NCBI GenBank assembly: GCA_013696425.1
Contig: JACCYP010000139.1
Span: forward strand, 1-20,448
Direction of reading: 5' to 3'
Length of the DNA stretch: 20,448 bases
Source: Thermoleophilaceae bacterium
GTDB lineage: Bacteria > Actinomycetota > Thermoleophilia > Solirubrobacterales > Thermoleophilaceae
Shown: positions 7,547-12,990 of the stretch, one piece after another
Numbering within the stretch: the stretch's first letter is position 1
How the letters are laid out: the number at the start of each line of letters is the position of its first letter
Translations under genes and position numbers: made by a program
The notes under the pieces: model-generated
The model's database searches: none
The model's input: only the letters and a program-made list of their open reading frames with translations
Told to the model about the DNA's origin: nothing

Positions 7547-7569
7547 TTGAGCCGCCTATGGCGGCTTAA
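7547..7569. terminator. Hairpin between convergent genes, probable two-way terminator
   Basis: TTGAGCCGCC pairs with GGCGGCTTAA around a TAT loop (one G-T pair). It sits between the ends of the permease and the response regulator genes. The 7-bp core uses the same arm sequences (AGCCGCC/GGCGGCT) as the inverted repeat at 5618-5634, in the opposite order. There is no T-run, so termination may depend on the hairpin alone. Confidence 0.5.
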
Positions 7570-7595
7570 CATCCGCCTCGATCTGGGCGCGAAGC

Positions 7596-8234
7596 TCAGG
7601 GCTCCACGAGCCCCGTCCGAATGGCGTAGCGCACCAGCTCCACGCGGTCGCGCATCCCGAGCTTCGAGAGCACGTTGCCGCGGTGGGACTCGACGGTCTT
7701 CTCGGAGACCTTGAGGATCGCCGCGATCTCCCTGTTGGTGTAGGCCTCGGCGATCAGCTTCACCACGTCGCGCTCGCGCGGGGTGAGGGGATCATCCGGC
7801 GCGTCGGCGTCCTCGTCTGCCATCCACCTCGCCACCAGCTCGCCCTGGGCGTCGGGGGAGACGAACGAGTCGCCGCGGGCCACCGCGCGCACGGCGCCCA
7901 CGAGGTCGGTGTCGGCGGCGCGCTTGAGCACGTAGCCGGCTGCTCCCGCCTTGAGCGCCTCGAACACGTAACGCTCGTCCTCGTGCATCGAGAGGAGCAG
8001 TACCGCGACCTCTGGCCGCTGCGCCTTGATCTCGCGCGCTGCCTGCAGGCCCGTCATCCGGGGCATCGCGACGTCGAGGATCGCGACGTGGGGGCGCTCG
8101 GCGAGTGTCATCTCGACCGCCTCGACCCCGTCGGCCGCCTCGGCGACGACGGTCATCCCCTCCTGGCGGTCGAGCAGCATCCGCAGTCCGGAGCGCACTA
8201 CGCCGTGGTCGTCGGCGATGAGCACGTGCAGCAT
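7596..8234 (-). CDS. NarL/FixJ-family response regulator (LuxR-type HTH)
   Basis: A 212-residue, two-domain regulator. The receiver domain (1-118) has the acidic pair D8/D9, the phosphorylated aspartate D54 in AILDVAMPRMTG and the conserved lysine K104. The LuxR-type helix-turn-helix (about 145-207) has LTPRERDVVKLIAEAYTNRE and VSEKTVESHRGNVLSKLGM. The ATG at 8234 comes two bases after the stop of the adjacent sensor kinase, which is surely its partner. The regulated genes are not evident; targets could include the nearby divergent moeZ-cysO unit, but no site is visible. Confidence 0.93.
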   Translation of the reverse strand: MLHVLIADDHGVVRSGLRMLLDRQEGMTVVAEAADGVEAVEMTLAERPHVAILDVAMPRMTGLQAAREIKAQRPEVAVLLLSMHEDERYVFEALKAGAAGYVLKRAADTDLVGAVRAVARGDSFVSPDAQGELVARWMADEDADAPDDPLTPRERDVVKLIAEAYTNREIAAILKVSEKTVESHRGNVLSKLGMRDRVELVRYAIRTGLVEP

Positions 8235-8236
8235 CG

Positions 8237-9211
8237 CTAGGGAATCCTCAAGGTCACGCGCGTGCCCTCGCCTACATGGGATTCCACCGACAGCTCGCCG
8301 CCCACGAGCCGCGCGCGCTCGCCCATCCCGCCGAGGCCCATGCCCCCGCCGTCGCGGGCCGCGAACCCGCGGCCGTCGTCGCGGATCGTGAGCGCGATGC
8401 TCCCGTTCGGCGCACCCGCGAGCGCGACCTCGACCTTCGACGCATCCGAGTGGCGCGCGACGTTCGCGAGCGCCTCCTGCGCAACACGGTAGATCGCGGT
8501 CTCACGGTCCGGGGTCAGCTCGCCGAGCTCGCCGCGCGTGAGCAGCTCGGCCTCGATGCCTGTCTGCTCGGAGAAGCGCCGCACCTGCCCGCCGATCGCC
8601 GGCACGAGGCCGTGGTCGTCGAGCGCCGTCGGGCGCAGCTGGCGGGCGAGGGTGATCAGCTCCTCCATGGCCTGGGTCGCGAGCGCCTTGGCCTCGAGCA
8701 GCTCGCCGGCGAGCTTGGGATCGGCGTCGTGGCTGATCGCCTGCAGCCGCAGGACGACGCCGGTGAGCGACTGGTTCACCTGGTCGTGGAGGTCGCGGGC
8801 CAGGCGCTTCCGCTCCTCCTCCTGCGCGCGCATGACGAGGCTCGTGGAGCGGTTGCGCTCGCCCGCGATCCGCTCGAGCAGCACGGCGAAGGCCGCCGCC
8901 AGGCGGCGCACCTCCTCGACGTCCACGCGCTCCGCCTGGAAGTCCTCGGGCTTGGCGGGATCGACGCCCTCGATCTCCTCGATCAGGTTCTCGAGCGGCT
9001 TGAAGCGCCGGCGCAGAACAACGATGTTCACCACGAGCGTGAGGGACACGGCGAGGGCGAGCACGAGGAACTGGTTGCGCCCCTCGCTGCTGCCGAAGTC
9101 GAAGCCCCCCACGAGGCTCGCCGCGAACAGCGACGCGACGATCAGCAGCACGTTGGCCGCGAGGACCTGGCGGATGAATGTGTCGCGTTGGCGCATCGAA
9201 GATGGGGTCAT
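8237..9211 (-). CDS. Membrane sensor histidine kinase (HisKA_3 type, NarX/LiaS-like)
   Basis: A 324-residue kinase. Two membrane segments (about 15-36 and 47-67) bracket a very short external loop, so the sensing part may be in the membrane. A HAMP-like linker follows. The phosphorylated histidine is H142 in RLARDLHDQVNQSL. The ATP-binding part has the N-box AQEALANVARHSD (245-257), DDGRGF and GMGLGGMGERARLVGG. I chose the ATG at 9211, preceded by GGGGTG; a second ATG at 9195 is possible. The open frame continues upstream to 9385 but without homology. The start codon at 9211 lies in the loop of an 18-base inverted repeat. Confidence 0.9.
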   Translation of the reverse strand: MTPSSMRQRDTFIRQVLAANVLLIVASLFAASLVGGFDFGSSEGRNQFLVLALAVSLTLVVNIVVLRRRFKPLENLIEEIEGVDPAKPEDFQAERVDVEEVRRLAAAFAVLLERIAGERNRSTSLVMRAQEEERKRLARDLHDQVNQSLTGVVLRLQAISHDADPKLAGELLEAKALATQAMEELITLARQLRPTALDDHGLVPAIGGQVRRFSEQTGIEAELLTRGELGELTPDRETAIYRVAQEALANVARHSDASKVEVALAGAPNGSIALTIRDDGRGFAARDGGGMGLGGMGERARLVGGELSVESHVGEGTRVTLRIP

Positions 9212-9219
9212 CACCCCAT
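9202..9219. repeat. Perfect inverted repeat enclosing the kinase start codon
   Basis: Read on the minus strand, ATGGGGT pairs with ACCCCAT around the four bases GATG, which hold the chosen ATG (9211-9209). The left arm also contains the only ribosome-site-like bases. It could be an RNA hairpin that limits translation, or a DNA operator; if the ATG at 9195 is the real start, it would lie in the leader. Confidence 0.6.
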
Positions 9220-9264
9220 ATCGGCAAACGGGGAGGTGCCGACAATTGAAGAGCAAAGCTTGGA

Positions 9265-9350
9265 GAGGCGCCGAGGGCCGGCGCTCGCGGCTTCGCAGCA
9301 GACTCAGGTCTGACTTCCGTGAGAAGGGCGTCCGAGAGGGCGCCCTTTTC
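9265..9350 (+). ncRNA. Possible structured small RNA ending in a terminator hairpin
   Basis: Three hairpins follow each other: 9268-9273 with 9279-9284 (6 bp), 9299-9303 with 9308-9312 (5 bp), and 9321-9330 with 9341-9350 (10 bp with one G-T, the 3' arm containing TTTT). No plus-strand gene precedes them, so a terminator here would have nothing to end unless a small RNA starts between about 9212 and 9265. I recognise no known RNA family. It may instead be chance structure in the shared leader region of the two divergent genes. Confidence 0.25.
9321..9350. terminator. Terminator-like hairpin in the kinase/moeZ divergent region
   Basis: GAGAAGGGCG pairs with CGCCCTTTTC around a 10-base loop, and the 3' arm contains four Ts. 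It is 27 bases upstream of the likely moeZ -10 box, so it could insulate moeZ from upstream transcription. On the minus strand it would be in the kinase leader if that transcript starts this far up. Confidence 0.45.
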
Positions 9351-9376
9351 TCGTTCAGGCGGGAGAGCGGGGTCGC

Positions 9377-9413
9377 TATTCTCATCTCACTAAAGGCGAC
9401 CCGGTTTCAGGAG
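9377..9413 (+). promoter_or_regulatory. Candidate promoter and ribosome site of the moeZ-cysO unit
   Basis: TATTCT at 9377-9382 fits a -10 box, with TTCAGG at 9354-9359 as a weak -35 about 17 bases upstream. CAGGAG (9408-9413) is a good ribosome site 7 bases before the GTG at 9421 and fixes that start. Confidence 0.45.
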
Positions 9414-9420
9414 TTTCAAA

Positions 9421-10605
9421 GTGCCCAGCTACGCGGAGCTGCTCCGGCAGGCGAAGGATTCGGTTCAGGAGGTGGACCCGAAGGAGGTCCACGAGATGAA
9501 CGGCAACGGAAACGGCGCCGTGGTCGTCGACGTTCGCGAGAGCCACGAGTACGAGTCCTCGCACATCCCGGGCGCCAAGCACGTGCCCCGCGGGTACCTC
9601 GAGCAGCGGATCGAGAGCGCCGCGCCCGACCACAGCCAGAGGGTCGTCCTGTACTGCCAGTCGGGCAACCGCTCCGCGTTCGCCGCCAAGACGCTGCTCG
9701 AGGAGCTTGGCTACGACGACGTGGTCTCGATGACCGGCGGTATCACGCTGTGGAAGGACCGCGGCTACGACGTGGAGGTGCCGCGCGCGCTCTCCGCCGA
9801 GCAGCGCGAGCGCTACTCGCGCCACATCCTCATTCCGGAGATCGGGCTCGAGGGCCAGCTCAAGCTGCTCGACGCGAAGGTGCTGCTGCTCGGCGCCGGC
9901 GGCCTCGGCTCGCCCGTCTCGATCTACCTCGCGGCCGCCGGCGTGGGCACGCTAGGCCTCGTCGACGACGACGTGGTGGACCTCTCGAACCTCCAGCGCC
10001 AGGTCGCGCACTCCAACGACCGGATCGGCATGCCGAAGGTCGACTCCGCCGAGATCGCGATCAAGGAGATCAACCCCGACGTCGAGGTCGTGAAGTACGA
10101 GACGCGGCTCGACGCCTCGAACATCATGGAGATCATCGAGGGCTACGACGTGATCGTCGACGGCGTGGACAACTTCCCAACGCGCTACCTGCTGAACGAC
10201 GCGACGGTGCGCCTGAAGATCCCGGTCGTGTCCGCTTCGATCCTCGGCTTCGACGGGCAGATCTCGGTGTTCGCCCCCTACGACGGCCCGTGCTACCGCT
10301 GCCTATACCCCGAGCCTCCGCCCGCGGAGCTCGCGCCGAGTTGCGGGGCGAACGGCGTGCTCGGCCTGCTGCCGGGCACGATGGGGCTGCTCCAGGCCAC
10401 CGAGGTCGCGAAGCTCATCACCGGCGCCGGCGATCCGCTCATCGGGCGCCTGGCGATGTACGACGCGCTCGCCGCGACGCTCACCGAGGTGAAGGTGCGC
10501 CGCGATCCCGAGTGCCCGATCTGCTCGCGCGAGCCGGACTCGATCTCCGACGAGGAGATGGGCGTCTTCCCGGATTACGAAGCATTTTGCGCGGCTGCGG
10601 GCTAG
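9421..10605 (+). CDS. Rhodanese-MoeB/ThiF fusion, sulfur-carrier activating enzyme (MoeZ-like, domains reversed)
   Basis: A 394-residue fusion. Residues 13-120 form a rhodanese domain: VVVDVRESHEYESSHIPGA, then the active loop CQSGNRS with persulfide cysteine C79. Residues 125-394 form an E1-like adenylyltransferase: RYSRHILIPEIG, the ATP loop GAGGLGSP (158-165), SNLQRQ, DGVDNFPTRY, C308 in SCGANGVLG, and zinc cysteines C291, C294, C365, C368. Such enzymes adenylate the C-terminal glycine of a ubiquitin-like carrier and convert it to a thiocarboxylate. In mycobacterial MoeZ and human MOCS3 the rhodanese comes last; here it is first. The next gene, 11 bases on, encodes a CysO-like carrier, its evident substrate. 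GTG start with the ribosome site CAGGAG. Confidence 0.93.
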   Translation: MPSYAELLRQAKDSVQEVDPKEVHEMNGNGNGAVVVDVRESHEYESSHIPGAKHVPRGYLEQRIESAAPDHSQRVVLYCQSGNRSAFAAKTLLEELGYDDVVSMTGGITLWKDRGYDVEVPRALSAEQRERYSRHILIPEIGLEGQLKLLDAKVLLLGAGGLGSPVSIYLAAAGVGTLGLVDDDVVDLSNLQRQVAHSNDRIGMPKVDSAEIAIKEINPDVEVVKYETRLDASNIMEIIEGYDVIVDGVDNFPTRYLLNDATVRLKIPVVSASILGFDGQISVFAPYDGPCYRCLYPEPPPAELAPSCGANGVLGLLPGTMGLLQATEVAKLITGAGDPLIGRLAMYDALAATLTEVKVRRDPECPICSREPDSISDEEMGVFPDYEAFCAAAG

Positions 10606-10608
10606 CCT
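10603..10608 (+). promoter_or_regulatory. Candidate -10 box of cysO, sharing the moeZ stop codon
   Basis: TAGCCT. Its first three bases are the TAG stop of the upstream gene, and it ends 8 bases before the cysO GTG. No ribosome site precedes that GTG. The layout suggests that cysO also has its own leaderless transcript. Confidence 0.4.
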
Positions 10609-10616
10609 CCCGCTTT

Positions 10617-10889
10617 GTGAGCACGGTCAAGATCCCACCGGTCCTGCGCGCCGCCGTCGGAGGCGAGCGCGAGGTCTCCGCGGACGGCGCCGATGTGGGG
10701 CAGGTGCTGCGTTCGCTCGCGGACGCCCATCCCGACACCGAGCGCCAGCTCTTCGGGGAGGACGGCGCGCTCAACCGGTACGTGAACGTCTATCTGAACG
10801 ACGAAGACGTGCGGGTGCTCGACGGGCTCGAGACGCCCGTGAAGCCGGAGGACACGCTCGTGATCCTGCCGGCGATGGCCGGCGGTTAA
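10617..10889 (+). CDS. cysO: CysO-like ubiquitin-fold sulfur carrier
   Basis: A 90-residue MoaD/ThiS-fold protein ending in the AGG tail that gets adenylated and thiocarboxylated. RYVNVYLNDEDVR (54-66) and LVILPAMAGG (81-90) closely resemble the matching parts of M. tuberculosis CysO, and KIPPVLR at the start fits too. This separates it from ordinary MoaD or ThiS. In the CysO route the thiocarboxylate attacks the aminoacrylate on CysM to give CysO-cysteine, and Mec then frees cysteine. The GTG at 10617 has no ribosome site; expression may depend on coupling to the upstream gene or on a leaderless mRNA. The frame is open far upstream in the shadow of other genes, but homology begins at this GTG. 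Confidence 0.88.
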   Translation: MSTVKIPPVLRAAVGGEREVSADGADVGQVLRSLADAHPDTERQLFGEDGALNRYVNVYLNDEDVRVLDGLETPVKPEDTLVILPAMAGG

Positions 10890-10984
10890 CCCGCGGAGTA
10901 GTGGCGCGCATCACCCGCGCGTGTTTCAAGGGGAGATAGACCGACCACGCGTACTGGCTCACGCGGGAGGGGATCGGGGCTCGT

Positions 10985-11007
10985 GGGGGTTACCCCCCAT
11001 CAAGGAG
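10985..11007 (+). promoter_or_regulatory. GC palindrome and strong ribosome site before the secreted protein gene
   Basis: GGGGGT and ACCCCC (10985-10990 and 10992-10997) form a palindrome around a single T. AAGGAG (11002-11007) follows, 6 bases before the ATG at 11014, and decides that start. The rest of the 124-base gap from 10890 shows no clear -10/-35 pair and no riboswitch that I recognise. Confidence 0.5.
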
Positions 11008-11013
11008 AATTAC

Positions 11014-11703
11014 ATGCATTCCAGAGCGCGAATCGCTCTATGCCTCGTCGCGAGCATGCTCGCGGTCGGGCTCGTAGTCGGCCCGGTCGCCGCGGCCGAC
11101 GCGGCTTCCAAGAACGTCACAAGCAAGAAGTTCAAGAAGTCGATCAAGCGGATCGACCAGACGGTGAAGGACTTCGAGAACTTCGGCAAGAACAGCCGCA
11201 CCGAGGTGCTCAAGAACAGTGGCGGCGTGGCCGGCATCCAGGCGCTCATCCCGACGTTCGTGAGCTCGCTCACGGCGCTTCAGAGCGGGTTGCTCGGGCT
11301 GCAGGCGGCCCTCCAGGATCCGACCACGGGCCTCGTGGGCCTCAACAACGCGCGTCCGCAGTTCGGCGCGTTCAGTTCTACCGGCACGTTCATCGCCGGC
11401 ACGGGCGCGAACCCGCCCGCGAAGGGCCCGAGCGGCAATGCTGTCCAGGGCGCCGGCCCCGGGACGTACGTCGTGAACTTCAACAACGACGTCTCGAGCC
11501 GCTACACGTCTGCCAACCCGTTCCCCGGCAGCTCAAGCGCGGGCGCACCGCAGACAGTTACCTGCGCAAACCCGGCCGCCGTGGCCACCTGCAACACCAT
11601 CTCCGCCGGTACCGGCGGCAGCACCTCGCACGTCCTGGTGGTGTTCAGCACCGGTGTCACCCCACCGGCCGGCGGGTTCAGCATCTCGGCGATCTCAGGC
11701 TGA
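11014..11703 (+). CDS. Secreted protein of unknown function
   Basis: I do not recognise this 229-residue protein. The AAGGAG ribosome site supports the ATG at 11014, although the frame opens earlier. A Sec signal peptide covers about residues 1-31, with a likely cut after AADA. The mature protein starts with a lysine-rich, probably helical region (about 33-105; KKFKKSIKRIDQTVKDFENF, then IQALIPTFVSSLTALQSGLL). It ends in a Gly/Ser/Thr-rich region of beta-strand character with two cysteines (TCANPAAVATC) that may form a disulfide. The strong ribosome site and terminator suggest an abundant surface or extracellular protein. It lies between cysO and cysM, but nothing in it suggests a sulfur role. 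Confidence 0.75.
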   Translation: MHSRARIALCLVASMLAVGLVVGPVAAADAASKNVTSKKFKKSIKRIDQTVKDFENFGKNSRTEVLKNSGGVAGIQALIPTFVSSLTALQSGLLGLQAALQDPTTGLVGLNNARPQFGAFSSTGTFIAGTGANPPAKGPSGNAVQGAGPGTYVVNFNNDVSSRYTSANPFPGSSSAGAPQTVTCANPAAVATCNTISAGTGGSTSHVLVVFSTGVTPPAGGFSISAISG

Positions 11704-11732
11704 TCACCGGCTGAAGCAGTAAGAAGCAGAAA

Positions 11733-11760
11733 AGGACGGGCGCCTACGGGCGCCCGTCCT
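11733..11760 (+). terminator. Strong terminator hairpin after the secreted protein gene
   Basis: An 11-bp perfect stem (AGGACGGGCGC with GCGCCCGTCCT) around the 6-base loop CTACGG, preceded by AAA and followed by CGTTCT. It starts 30 bases after the stop codon. The T-run is weak, but the stem is very stable. This ends the moeZ-to-secreted-protein region and separates it from cysM. Confidence 0.8.
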
Positions 11761-12002
11761 CGTTCTGCGGCCTGTTCCCCCTAAGCCACGAGCCGAGCGC
11801 CCGCGTGGCGTCGCCCCCCGGCCACGCTCGCGACGCGGCTTTCGCGTGTCGATCTTCGGCAGCGGCAAGGGCTGCGGCAGCGGCCCCGACCCGATCAACG
11901 CGCGGATGCTCACCGCGGGGCTGCGCGGCTCGGCGCCGCGGAGGCGTTCGAGCACACAGAGCGCACGGTCGCGTTAGACCTGGCGAGCTGATTGAAGAGA
12001 GC
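11761..12002. other. Intergenic stretch, possible gene remnant
   Basis: No intact gene is seen between the terminator and the cysM promoter. Around 11850-11990 the plus strand reads as protein-like sequence (FGSGKGCGSGPDPINARML, then after a one-base shift AEAFEHTERTVALDLAS and a stop at 11992). That could be the broken end of an old gene. No homologue is recognised, and open frames are common by chance at this GC content. Confidence 0.25.
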
Positions 12003-12008
12003 TACACT
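12003..12008 (+). promoter_or_regulatory. Candidate -10 box of cysM
   Basis: TACACT ends 10 bases before the cysM ATG. The -35 region is not convincing. With a start site about 7 bases further on, the leader would be only a few bases long. Confidence 0.4.
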
Positions 12009-12018
12009 TTCTGAAGCG

Positions 12019-12990
12019 ATGCTCGAGCCCCGCCTCGACAACCGGCCGTGCGGCGGCAAGTACTCCGACATCGTCGCCGCGATCGGGAACACGCCGCTGG
12101 TCGAACTGCGGCGGCTCTCGCCCAAGCCGGGCGTGCGCGTCTACGCGAAGCTCGAGTCCTACAACCCGACGGGATCGGTGAAGGACAGGGTCGCGCGCTC
12201 GATGATCGAGGACGCCGAGGAGAAGGGCGCGATCCGCCCGGGCCAGACGATCCTCGAGCCGACCTCCGGCAACACCGGGATCTCGCTGGCGATGATCTGC
12301 TCGCGCAAGGGCTACCCGCTGAAGGTGGTGATGCCCGACAACGTGACCGGGGAGCGCACGCAGCTGCTCGAGATGTACGGGGCGGAGATCGTCTACTCGC
12401 CGGGCGAGCAGGGCTCCAACGGCGCCGTGGCGCTGGCGCTCGAGATGGCCGAGGCCGACGCGTCCTACTACATGCCCTACCAGTACGGGAACGAGGCGAA
12501 CCCGCTCGCGCACTACAACGGCACGGCGCTCGAGATCCTCGAGGAGCTCGACGAGGTGACCGCGTTCGTGGCGGGCCTCGGCACCGGCGGCACCCTCATG
12601 GGCAACGCGCGCCGGCTCAAGGAGGAGAACGAGGACACCGTGATCGTCGCCGCGGAGCCGCTCCAGGGCGAGCTCGTGCAGGGCCTGCGCTCGCTCGAGG
12701 ACGGCTACATCCCGCCGATCATCGACATCTCCCTGCTCGACCGCAAGATCTTCGTCTCGAACCGCGACGCGGTCGTCTGGACCAAGAAGCTGCTCGAGGA
12801 GGAGGGCCTGTTCGTGGGCGTCTCGAGCGGTGCCGTCGCCTACATCGCCCACCGCGTGGCGAGCGAGCTCGACGAAGGCAACGTGGTGTTCGTCGCGCCC
12901 GACGGCGGCGACAAGTACCTCTCCTCGGGGGTCTACTCGAAGCCCATCGAGGAGCTCGAAGAGGCCATCGAGAACGCCTCTTTCTGGTAG
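12019..12990 (+). CDS. cysM: CysM-like O-phosphoserine sulfhydrylase (CysO-dependent cysteine synthase)
   Basis: A 323-residue fold-type II PLP enzyme, the same length as M. tuberculosis CysM as I recall it. The PLP lysine is K55 in NPTGSVKDR, the substrate loop is TSGNTGIS (83-90), the phosphate cup is GTGGT (188-192), and the serine near the pyridine nitrogen is in GVSSGA. QYGNEANPLAHYNGTALEIL matches the mycobacterial CysM stretch rather than CysK. R224 in GLRSLEDGYIPP aligns with the arginine (Arg220) reported to bind the phosphate of O-phosphoserine. The enzyme should form aminoacrylate from O-phosphoserine and accept sulfur from thiocarboxylated CysO. The ATG at 12019 is preferred over a TTG at 11992. 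The last 58 bases overlap the convergent DUF559 gene. Confidence 0.88.
   Translation: MLEPRLDNRPCGGKYSDIVAAIGNTPLVELRRLSPKPGVRVYAKLESYNPTGSVKDRVARSMIEDAEEKGAIRPGQTILEPTSGNTGISLAMICSRKGYPLKVVMPDNVTGERTQLLEMYGAEIVYSPGEQGSNGAVALALEMAEADASYYMPYQYGNEANPLAHYNGTALEILEELDEVTAFVAGLGTGGTLMGNARRLKEENEDTVIVAAEPLQGELVQGLRSLEDGYIPPIIDISLLDRKIFVSNRDAVVWTKKLLEEEGLFVGVSSGAVAYIAHRVASELDEGNVVFVAPDGGDKYLSSGVYSKPIEELEEAIENASFW

Noticed and set aside
9265..9350. Signal recognition particle RNA, 6S RNA or a known riboswitch
   Set aside because: None of the conserved loop sequences I know for these RNAs could be found; only generic hairpins are visible.
8538..10889. A very long plus-strand open frame ending in cysO
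   Set aside because: Only the last 90 codons resemble a protein family; the rest runs antisense to the kinase and out of frame over the rhodanese-MoeB gene, as expected for stop-poor GC-rich DNA.
10890..11013. A riboswitch in the leader of the secreted protein gene
   Set aside because: The stretch is long enough, but I could not match any riboswitch core; only a short GC palindrome and a good ribosome site are clear.
11805..12014. Small plus-strand open frame before cysM
   Set aside because: Arg/Ala/Ser-rich composition, no ribosome site and no recognisable motif; more likely non-coding or a remnant.
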